Source: JAFGDI01 sp963667715
GTDB taxonomy: Bacteria; Planctomycetota; Phycisphaerae; Sedimentisphaerales; SM23-30
Direction of reading: 5' to 3'
Length of the DNA: 64,000 nt
Assembly (NCBI GenBank): GCA_963667715.1
Contig: OY763926.1
Coordinates: forward strand, 4,092,001-4,156,000
In this document: positions 27,045 to 34,125 of the stretch, piece after piece
Layout: every line of letters starts with the position of its first letter
Numbering within the stretch: the first letter of the stretch is position 1
Position numbers and translations under genes: made by a program
Notes under the pieces: generated by a model
What the model was told of the DNA's origin: nothing
The model's input: only the letters and a program-made list of their open reading frames with translations
Databases searched by the model: none

Positions 27045-27910
27045 GTAGAGACGCAACACCTCGCATCTCCCACTTATTCACATTTGCACATTTGCACATT
27101 TGCACATCTTCACCCTCCCCCCTCACTTCATGACCTCCCTGAACTTCATGGTAAAAAAACTCTTCCCCCTTTGCACCTTGCACTTCTTCACATTTTCACA
27201 TCTCCCCAGCTTCCTCTTATCTGTGTCCATCTGCGTTCATCCGTGGTTCCCAAAAAACTCTTCATAATACTTTTCTTATCCTACCAATCCTACCATCCCG
27301 GCAACGTTTCTCTACCCCTTTGCCGGCACCTAGCGTCTGGCGATCTTCGCAAGAAACTATTCTTCCTCTCTGCGTCCTCTGTGCCCTCTGTGGTAAAAAT
27401 TCTTAATACCATAGCCCCCCGTAGAGACGCAACATATTGCGTCTCCCACTTATTCACTTTTGCACTTCTTCACCCTCCCCCCCTCACTTCATGACCTCCC
27501 TGAACTTCATGGTAAAAAAACTCTTCCCCCTTTGCACCTTGCACTTCTGCACATTTTCACATCTCCCCAGCTTCCTCTTATCTGTGTCCATCTGCGTTCA
27601 TCCGTGGTTCCAAAAAACTCTTCATAATATTTTTCTTATCCTACCAATCCTACCATCCCGGCAACGTTTCTCTACCCCTTTGCCGGCACCTAGCGTCTGG
27701 CGATCTTCGCAAGAAACTATTCTTCCTCTCTGCGTCCTCTGGCCCTCTGTGGTAAAAATTCTTAATACCATAGCCCCCCCGTAGAGACGCAACATATTGC
27801 GTCTCCCACTTATTCACATTTGCACTTCTTCACCCTCCCCCCCCTCTCTTCATGACCTCGCTGAACTTCATGGTAAAAAAACACTTCCCCCTTTGCACTT
27901 CGCACTTTGC
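27045..27910 (+). repeat. 360-376-bp tandem repeat, two full units and a partial third
   Basis: Units start with GTAGAGACGCAAC at 27045, 27421 and 27781. Each holds an imperfect palindrome B, TTCAC/TTGCAC words, CTTCATGACCTC...GAACTTCATGGTAAAAAAAC, ATCTGTGTCCATCTGCGTTC followed by ATCCGTGGTTCC, CCTACCAATCCTACCATCCC, and CTCTGCGTCCTCTG...CCCTCTGTGGTAAAAA. Units 1 and 2 are nearly identical. The first is longer because CACATTTG is reiterated. The open frames here are repeat-derived and not called as genes. The rest of the gap to 28139 is AT-rich and carries TGTACATTTG twice (about 28013 and 28047). Confidence 0.9.
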
Positions 27911-28139
27911 ACTCTCTCCAAAACTTGTTCACATTTGCTCTTTTTCACCTATTTTCATACTAATTTCTTCCAATTCTTGTCGATTTTTGATCGATTTCAG
28001 ACTTGCTTTTAAAATGTACATTTGACAACACTCTATATACATCCAGTGTACATTTGGCGATATTTTAAAATGGCGGTTTATAGACCAGAAAAACAGCACT
28101 CATAAATTACTATATAATAAGGTATAACAACCTCATCTT

Positions 28140-28775
28140 TTAGCTCGGGTTTTCGGGCTTTTCTTCGCCACGTACATCCTGTGTACATGAGTACTTTTCC
28201 TCGTATATTCCCGTCGGGACCAGTACAACAAAGACCGTCCCCAGCAAAAGTCGCAGGTCAAACCACATCGACCTCCGTTCAACATATTGAACATCCAACT
28301 CGAGCTTCTCTTCTATGGTCAGCGACCCGCGACCTGAGATCTGGGCCAGTCCTGTCAGGCCGGGCCTTACCTCTAGCCGTCTACGTTGACGATCGTTCCA
28401 TTCGGCCGCCTGACTTACGTATAGTGGCCTTGGGCCAACCAGCGACATATCGCCTTTTAGTACATTCAATAATTGCGGTAGCTCATCTAAAGATAGTAAC
28501 CTCAGCCACTTACCAGTCCGAGTTAATCTCGGGTCATTACCGCCTTTGGGAGAATTGCCGTATGGGTCGCAATCTGTTCGCATTGTCCGAAACTTATACA
28601 GTGTAAAAGCCTCACCCTTTAGCCCGGCACGCTCCTGGCAGAAAAAAACTTCGCCGCCATCTACTATTTTTATAAATACCGCTACAACAACAACTAATGG
28701 CAACGATAAGCAGGCGGTTAGTATAACCAGCAGCAAATCAGCTAGTCTTTTGACAATTTTATACATACTTTTCAT
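28140..28775 (-). CDS. Undecaprenyl-phosphate sugar-1-phosphate transferase (PglC/WcaJ C-terminal type)
   Basis: 211 residues, the length of a stand-alone monotopic phosphoglycosyl transferase. One N-terminal hydrophobic helix (about 12-34) is followed by the family core: VFFCQERAGLKG, FTLYKFRTM, SLDELPQLLNVLKGDMSLVG with PRP, and VRPGLTGLAQISGR. The Asp-Glu dyad in SLDELPQ is the expected catalytic pair. The enzyme transfers a sugar-1-phosphate from a UDP-sugar to a polyprenyl phosphate at the inner face of the membrane, starting exopolysaccharide, O-antigen or glycan assembly. No glycosyltransferases or export genes are next to it. A NusG-like gene is divergent across 332 bases; such regulators often control polysaccharide operons. 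The start could also be ATG 28766. Confidence 0.92.
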   Translation of the reverse strand: MKSMYKIVKRLADLLLVILTACLSLPLVVVVAVFIKIVDGGEVFFCQERAGLKGEAFTLYKFRTMRTDCDPYGNSPKGGNDPRLTRTGKWLRLLSLDELPQLLNVLKGDMSLVGPRPLYVSQAAEWNDRQRRRLEVRPGLTGLAQISGRGSLTIEEKLELDVQYVERRSMWFDLRLLLGTVFVVLVPTGIYEEKYSCTQDVRGEEKPENPS

Positions 28776-28907
28776 AATTCTTTTTCTGTCATACTCTTAA
28801 CTAAGATATGAAACCTATCGCAAATATGCAAATTCTTCATTAGCCCTTATATTAAAAGCAGTTAAATAAGCCTGACCTTTAGCAGGGCTTACCATTGATT
28901 ACTATAG

Positions 28908-28996
28908 ATAATAATGTTATTATAAGCGGTCGGCCAAACTATTTGGAGTTTTTTCTGTTATAAGGACTAACATTATTTATAATATTGGCCGATATA
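28908..28996. promoter_or_regulatory. Nested dyads between sugar transferase and NusG-like genes
   Basis: A perfect palindrome ATAATAA-TG-TTATTAT (28908-28923) overlaps a larger inverted repeat, AATAATGTTA with TTATAA (28910-28925) against TTATAA and TAACATTATT (28958-28977). A further pair is TCGGCCAA / TTGGCCGA (about 28930 and 28985). It sits in the 332-base divergent gap and may be an operator or leader-RNA structure. Confidence 0.4.
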
Positions 28997-29107
28997 TATA
29001 AAAACTTATGATTAAGATACTTATAGATCATACTTTTAACTGGGAGGATTGTGGTGATCTCGAAGATATGAGTCTGTAAGTTGTTTTACGAAAGGTATTA
29101 ATGTGTC

Positions 29108-29659
29108 ATGATAAAGTTGTCTGACAATCCGGATATTCTCTATCCGGCCGACTGTTTGGAACCTGAGGCTGCTCTCGGTAACTGGTGGGTTGCACATACC
29201 AAGGCCAGAAACGAAAAGGCTCTGGCTAACCAGCTACAAAAGATGGAAGTGCCTTATTTCCTGCCACTTATAGAAAAAACTACTAAAAAGGGTAAGAGGA
29301 AGTTCAGATCTATGCTGCCGCTCTTCGGTGGCTATGTTTTCTTCTGCGGTGACGACGAAGCTAGATATAAAGCCCTTACTACCAATAGGATAGCGAATAT
29401 TATCCCGGTAATGGATCAGGTATTGCTCAAGAGTCAGCTCAGAGATGTTTATGTCGCTCTGACCTGCGGCTCGGAGATCGATCCGTTCCCAGCTGTCGTT
29501 GCCGGCATACGCTGTGTGGTTACCGCCGGCCCGCTTCGCGGCGTGGAAGGAATAGTAGAAAAGAAAGAGTCGGTTACAAAAATACTACTTAAGGTCGATA
29601 TCCTCGGCCAGTCTGCGGCTGTTACTATTGACCCGGCATTTTTAGAACCGGTAGAATAA
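29108..29659 (+). CDS. NusG/RfaH-family transcription antiterminator
   Basis: 183 residues. The NGN domain starts at about residue 26 (WWVAHTKARNEKALANQLQK) and includes the typical YFLPLIE and LFGGYVFF segments. A KOW segment (GIRCVVTAGPLRGVEGIVEK) occupies the C-terminal part. The protein is divergent from housekeeping NusG and resembles the specialised paralogues (RfaH, UpxY, LoaP) that keep RNA polymerase from terminating in long polysaccharide or secondary-metabolite operons. The divergent sugar-phosphate transferase agrees with this, but no long target operon is in the window. AAAGG is 12 bases before the ATG, a slightly long spacing. Confidence 0.82.
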   Translation: MIKLSDNPDILYPADCLEPEAALGNWWVAHTKARNEKALANQLQKMEVPYFLPLIEKTTKKGKRKFRSMLPLFGGYVFFCGDDEARYKALTTNRIANIIPVMDQVLLKSQLRDVYVALTCGSEIDPFPAVVAGIRCVVTAGPLRGVEGIVEKKESVTKILLKVDILGQSAAVTIDPAFLEPVE

Positions 29660-29740
29660 GAACTACACAGGCTATCCGCTTTACATCCCAATATAAAAAC
29701 ATATTAGTAAAGTACTTATAAAATTACAGGACTCAAGGTT

Positions 29741-30478
29741 TTGACTGAGAACAATAATGAAAACAAGCCAGCCTGCTCCTGCTCCGGCAGCTGCGCAGGT
29801 AGTACAGCTGCCCCGGCAGCTGAAGGTGACAATAGTTCTATAAAATCAAATACGGTCAATACCGAACCTGTTACATGGTGGCACTTCCACCGCAGATTAT
29901 ATGACTGGGTATTGCAATGGTCACAAAGCCCTTACGGCGGGTGGGCCTTGTTTATCCTGTCATTCGCTGAAAGTTCGTTCTTCCCCGTTCCGCCGGATGT
30001 ACTACTTGCACCGCTGACACTCGGGGCACGTCATAAATGGCTTAAATTCAGTATCTTATGCTCTGTCGCCAGCGTCATCGGTGGCATCCTCGGTTACTGT
30101 ATCGGCCATTTCCTTTGGGGCAGTATTGGCGATTGGGTATTTGCAAATATGGCCTGGGCAAAAATAACACCAGATAACTTCCGTAAATTCCAGGAGTTAT
30201 ATGATAAGTACGATTTCTGGATAGTATTCCTCTGTGGCTTTACTCCGCTGCCGTATAAGGTATGTACCATAACTGCTGGAATAGCAGGGATTAACTTCCC
30301 TATGTTCCTGCTGGGATCAACTATCAGCCGTTCGGCCAGATTCTTCCTGGTCTCAGGCCTCTTTGCCGCTTACGGCGAGAAGATAAAGCCGTTCGTCGAT
30401 AAGTACTTCAATATACTAAGCTTAGCATTCGTAATCCTACTCTTCGGTGGCTTTGCACTCTTAAAATACATCCATTAA
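29741..30478 (+). CDS. VTT-domain (DedA/YqaA-like) integral membrane protein
   Basis: 245 residues with a probable TTG start at 29741; no ATG lies in the first part of the frame, and a CAGG stands about 10 bases upstream. The N-terminal 45 residues are hydrophilic with an unusual Cys cluster (ACSCSGSCAGS). The rest has four to five membrane segments with family motifs: FAESSFFPVPPDVLLAPL, GGILGYCIGHFLWG, FLCGFTPLPYKVCTITAGIA and SRSARFFLVSGLF. VTT proteins are implicated in lipid flipping and envelope homeostasis; the exact substrate here is unknown. It ends 12 bases from the convergent DUF2809 gene, with no room for a separate terminator. Confidence 0.85.
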   Translation: MTENNNENKPACSCSGSCAGSTAAPAAEGDNSSIKSNTVNTEPVTWWHFHRRLYDWVLQWSQSPYGGWALFILSFAESSFFPVPPDVLLAPLTLGARHKWLKFSILCSVASVIGGILGYCIGHFLWGSIGDWVFANMAWAKITPDNFRKFQELYDKYDFWIVFLCGFTPLPYKVCTITAGIAGINFPMFLLGSTISRSARFFLVSGLFAAYGEKIKPFVDKYFNILSLAFVILLFGGFALLKYIH

Positions 30479-30490
30479 AAATGGTTACGG

Positions 30491-30916
30491 CTATCCCTTA
30501 GTCGCTCTCTTGGTGGCTTGGGTGTCGATGAGTGCGGCGAGTGTTATGCCGGCAGTGTAACATATGAGGTCGGAAAATTTAAATCCAAAACCCAGAACGA
30601 GTCCGCCAAGTCTGTAATGTCGAATATGGTCTATCCAGGGTGCATGATATAACTGGGAAAATTCGATCGCATATGAAAAAGCGATCGCCATAACGAACAC
30701 CGATCGAGTTCGCCACTTCGTAAACACTGAACAGATAAGGAAATACACCATCATAGCCCAGATAGTATCCCCGGAATAATCCGCGAAAAACTGCGGCAGC
30801 GTTACGTACTTACTACGCGATAACAACCCAGCCGCGATAGTAATTATAAAAAATGCTATATATAAAACCCTATTCCTACAAATCTTACGTTCAGATGTTG
30901 TATTTTCTATTTCCAT
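30491..30916 (-). CDS. DUF2809-like small membrane protein
   Basis: 141 residues from ATG at 30914-30916; an upstream TTG at 30943 would add nine residues from a repeat-like sequence and is less likely. Four hydrophobic segments are visible. The family-like features are GLLSRSKYVTLPQFFADYSG with DTIWAMMVYFL near the start, AIEFSQLYHAPWID, and a GLVLGFGFKFSDLICYTAG segment. The function of the family is unknown. It is convergent with the VTT gene and shares its 3' region. Confidence 0.75.
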   Translation of the reverse strand: MEIENTTSERKICRNRVLYIAFFIITIAAGLLSRSKYVTLPQFFADYSGDTIWAMMVYFLICSVFTKWRTRSVFVMAIAFSYAIEFSQLYHAPWIDHIRHYRLGGLVLGFGFKFSDLICYTAGITLAALIDTQATKRATKG

Positions 30917-30990
30917 GGCTATAGTATAAAGAGCAAAGCCCAAAGTGCAAGATGCAAAGCCGTGAAAACGGTGCAGATTTAATGGTTGGT

Positions 30991-31007
30991 AAAATGATAA
31001 TCATTTT
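30991..31007 (+). promoter_or_regulatory. Fur-box-like perfect palindrome
   Basis: AAAATGATAATCATTTT is a perfect 17-base palindrome that contains ATGATAATCAT, the core of the classical Fur box (about 16 of 19 consensus positions overall by eye). It lies 55 bases before the ECF sigma start codon, where an iron-dependent repressor would block the promoter. Confidence 0.6.
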
Positions 31008-31062
31008 CTTGTTAATTAATTGTGATGTTATGTAATTGCTAAATGTTGAATGAGAAGATCAT

Positions 31063-31605
31063 ATGGCCAGTAATACTAGTACAAAAACAAATACAGCTAA
31101 TGGCGATTTCATAAAGTTGCTGACTGCTAATCAGAGAAGGATACAGGCGTTTATTCTAACGCTGGTACCGAATGTTAATGATGCAGATGATCTGTATCAG
31201 GAGACCGCATCGGAGTTGTGGAATAAGTTTGATACATTTATCAGCGGTTCTGACTTTGTGGCCTGGTCGGTAACGATCGCGAAATATAAGATCCTTACTT
31301 TTTATCGGAAAAAGAAAAATAGTAAGATGAGATTTGATTCTGAAGTATGTGAACAGCTTGCAGCACTGGTAAGTGAAAGATCAGCTACGCTGGATGATCG
31401 TATAGATGCATTGCGTGGTTGTGTGAGGAAGCTGCCAGGCAATGAAAGTGAGATGCTAAAGCTTCGCTATGATGAAGAGCTGACGTTCAGGCAGATCTCG
31501 TCAAGGGTTGGTAAGACACCCCCTGCAATTCACAGGATAATTTCAAATATACATTCTAAGCTGGCTATCTGTCTGCGTAGAACATTTAGAATGGAGCATG
31601 GCTAA
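31063..31605 (+). CDS. ECF-type RNA polymerase sigma factor
   Basis: 180 residues: sigma region 2 (about 18-85, DADDLYQETASELWNKFDTF and FVAWSVTIAKYKILTFYRKK) and region 4 with a helix-turn-helix (about 125-165, LTFRQISSRVGKTPPAIHRI). It belongs to the kind of small sigma factor common in planctomycetes and Verrucomicrobia that is paired with a FecR-domain protein. Its stop overlaps the start of the fecR-like gene (TAATG), so the two are co-translated. A Fur-box-like palindrome stands upstream, suggesting iron control as for E. coli fecI. Target promoters are not identified; the LamG gene downstream is a candidate. Confidence 0.9.
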   Translation: MASNTSTKTNTANGDFIKLLTANQRRIQAFILTLVPNVNDADDLYQETASELWNKFDTFISGSDFVAWSVTIAKYKILTFYRKKKNSKMRFDSEVCEQLAALVSERSATLDDRIDALRGCVRKLPGNESEMLKLRYDEELTFRQISSRVGKTPPAIHRIISNIHSKLAICLRRTFRMEHG

Positions 31606-33302
31606 TGGAGCTTGAAAATAAGATGATCCACAAGCTCTCACCGCTGGTTATTGCATCACTGAATGGCACAATAACAGAAGAGGAGTACATCGAGCTCAAT
31701 TCGATAATCAAAGACGTTCCGGGAGCATCGGAATGCTATATTGATATTCTCTGGACATATGTTGGTATTAATTCTATTTATGGTATATCTAGTCTGAAAG
31801 AGAGTAGTAGCGATCTTGAGAGTCTGGACTATATAGAAGCCATGCTTGAAGAAGAGGCTATGGCTCCGGCAGTTGAAATGCCAAAGGAATGTTTAGTTGA
31901 GGAGAGTAAGGGAAATGTAATTGTACTTAAGGACTATGAGTTCAAAAGGACGTATCGTATATTTAGTATGATAATATCATCGGTTGCGGTTCTAATGTTT
32001 TTGTTTATAGCATATGCAAATATATTTCCGGTAAAGCAGACGGCTGCGGTTGGTATAGTAACTGATCAGATAGAGGTGAAATGGAGTGATACTTCAGAGC
32101 AGCTAAGAGATCAGGATAAGCTATTCACAAATCATTCGCCGTACAGTATTGATAATGGCCTATTAAAGATAAACTATATACAAGGTGTGGACATAATAAT
32201 AGAAGGGCCGGCGGTATTTTTGTGTAAAGATCAGAATAGTATCCGTTTAATATCAGGTAAGGCGTATACACGAGTGTCACAAGGAGCGACAGGCTTTACT
32301 ATTATTACGCCGTCATGTGATGTAATTGATCTGGGTACAGAGTTTGGTGTTAATGTTCAGAAAAATGGTAACGCTATAGTACAGATGTATAAAGGTAAAG
32401 CTTCAGTTGTTAGCCGGAGTGCTGAGCAGATAGCTGAAAGTGTTATACTGAAAGATAAACAGGCTCGTCTGGTCCAGAAGTCTACAGGCAGGATATACCA
32501 GATACAATCAGATCCAGAGTCATTTATTCGACATATTGATCAAGAGACGCATAAGATCTGGAATGGAGAGCCACTGGCATTAGGTGATGTAGTAGGCGGC
32601 GGTGACGGCTTTGGCGGCGGCGAGTCGGGAGCAGGAATTGATCCGGAAACGGGTCGTTTTGATATACGGTACGTTCGGCCGGGGCGAGGGTATAAAGCTA
32701 ATAAGATATGCTGGTCTCCAGTTCCGTCCAATAGATACGTAAACTGTGTATTTGTAACCGACGGCAGTGAAGGACCGCAAAAGGTTAGTACGGACGGGCA
32801 TCGTTATGAATTTATAGAAACCGACAGACGGTTTCATCATGATATATTTTATTCTAACTCACCAGAAACAATGCTGCCGGCAGATGATGTGGCAAATGGA
32901 CTGGTGCCAGACCCTGAAGATGAGATCACACTTGACGGTATAAGTTACGGAGTGGAGGATCACCCAGCGATCTTTATCCATGCACCGTCGGGTATAACCT
33001 TTGACCTGCAAGCGATACGGAAGGATTGGCCTGGACTTGAGATTTCGAGTTTTGGGGCAGTTGCAGGTATATCTGACATTGGCCGAGATGGAGCCAGTAT
33101 TGATATAGTTGTACTGGTCGATGGCGTTTGTGTGTTTGAGAAGAAAGATTACACGGTAGATGAACAGACACTAAAGCTAAATATACCAATTGCAGCTGAG
33201 AGCAGGTATCTGACACTTGCTGTTACTGATGCAGGCGATGATGCATGGTTTGACTTGTGTGTGTTTGGTGATCCGTGTTTGCAGTTGAAGTTGGCGGAGT
33301 AG
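31605..33302 (+). CDS. FecR-domain transmembrane regulator (putative anti-sigma partner)
   Basis: 565 residues. A cytoplasmic N-terminal region of about 115 residues (HKLSPLVIASLNGTITEEEY) is followed by one membrane segment (about 118-140, MIISSVAVLMFLFIAYANIF). Then an extracytoplasmic FecR domain (VDIIIEGPAVF, CDVIDLGTEFGVNV, MYKGKASV), a Gly-rich linker (GGGDGFGGGESGAG) and a beta-rich C-terminal domain resembling NPCBM/galactose-binding folds. The ATG overlaps the sigma gene stop by one base. The layout suggests that binding outside the membrane, perhaps to carbohydrate, is passed to the sigma factor, but the direction of regulation is inference. Two bases after the stop, the gap begins that holds reversed composite repeats. 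Confidence 0.85.
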   Translation: MELENKMIHKLSPLVIASLNGTITEEEYIELNSIIKDVPGASECYIDILWTYVGINSIYGISSLKESSSDLESLDYIEAMLEEEAMAPAVEMPKECLVEESKGNVIVLKDYEFKRTYRIFSMIISSVAVLMFLFIAYANIFPVKQTAAVGIVTDQIEVKWSDTSEQLRDQDKLFTNHSPYSIDNGLLKINYIQGVDIIIEGPAVFLCKDQNSIRLISGKAYTRVSQGATGFTIITPSCDVIDLGTEFGVNVQKNGNAIVQMYKGKASVVSRSAEQIAESVILKDKQARLVQKSTGRIYQIQSDPESFIRHIDQETHKIWNGEPLALGDVVGGGDGFGGGESGAGIDPETGRFDIRYVRPGRGYKANKICWSPVPSNRYVNCVFVTDGSEGPQKVSTDGHRYEFIETDRRFHHDIFYSNSPETMLPADDVANGLVPDPEDEITLDGISYGVEDHPAIFIHAPSGITFDLQAIRKDWPGLEISSFGAVAGISDIGRDGASIDIVVLVDGVCVFEKKDYTVDEQTLKLNIPIAAESRYLTLAVTDAGDDAWFDLCVFGDPCLQLKLAE

Positions 33303-33304
33303 TT

Positions 33305-33960
33305 GGCATGAAGAAGTTTTTTATCCACAGATTTGTTAAGAGGTGTTCGCTACCGCGAACTGCTGATTGATTAATTAACACAGATTTAAGAAGAATAATT
33401 ATGAAGAGTATTTTGTAGGGATTTGAGGATATTAGGATGGTAATTAGGCTAAGAGGAAGAAAGAAGAAGAGTTTAACGCTAAGTCGCAATGAGATGGTTG
33501 GCGATTGGCGGTTGGTTTGAGATGGTGACATGAAGATGTTTTTTTATCCACAGATTTGTCAAGAGGTGTTCGCTGCCGCGAACTGCTGATTGATTAATTT
33601 ACGCAGATTTAAGAAGGTGAAGAAGTGCAAATGTGCAAAAGTGGAGAAGTGGGAGACGCAAGATATTGCGTCTCTACGGGAGGAGATGGAAGAGAATAAG
33701 AGTTTAACGCAAAGTCGCCAGGTCGCAAAGAGATGGTTGGCGGGATGGTGATAGGATGGAGTTTGTGGTTTAATTGGAAGTGAAAATAGTAAAGAATCCG
33801 ACTAAGGGCGTGCTGCCCCCCAAAAAAAAGTCAGTTTTTAATATGACTTATATACCATAATAGTTGAGATGGTTGGGAAAGTTATACGAAGAATCACAAG
33901 TCCCGATGTACTTCGGGACTTGTGCTACTCATGGGCAACACGCCCTTAATCGGGTTCTCT
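33305..33960 (-). repeat. Long composite intergenic repeat, reversed orientation
   Basis: Read on the minus strand this carries the same order as the 16868-17413 copy: palindrome A (33891-33928), I, K, D, palindrome B (33653-33674), C, E, a D-like word and a second E. The E units contain GTTCGCGGCAGCGAAC and GTTCGCGGTAGCGAAC inverted segments. It fills most of the 823-base gap between the FecR-like and LamG genes. Confidence 0.85.
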
Positions 33961-34025
33961 TGCGCTGGGGAGTTGGTTGGCGATTGGAGGTTGGTGTGAG
34001 ATGATGTAATGATAGATAGTAGTAC

Positions 34026-34094
34026 AAACTGAGGTTTTTGGTCAGTTTGAGGTTATATTTTTGTCGAGTGTTAAAGTTTAAGGGAATCCTTAAA
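34026..34094 (+). promoter_or_regulatory. Two inverted repeats before the LamG gene
   Basis: AAACTGA (34026-34032) pairs with TCAGTTT (34042-34048), and TTTAAGG (34077-34083) pairs with CCTTAAA (34088-34094). The second lies about 30 bases before the start codon and could be an operator, possibly linked to the ECF sigma upstream. Confidence 0.35.
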
Positions 34095-34125
34095 ATTCAT
34101 TATATTTCAAATGAAAGGCGAAGAA

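Noticed and set aside
27084..28012. Several open frames of 70-140 codons in the 360-bp tandem array
   Set aside because: They repeat with the array, encode Ser/Pro/His-rich low-complexity peptides and have no ribosome site, so they are a by-product of the repeat composition.
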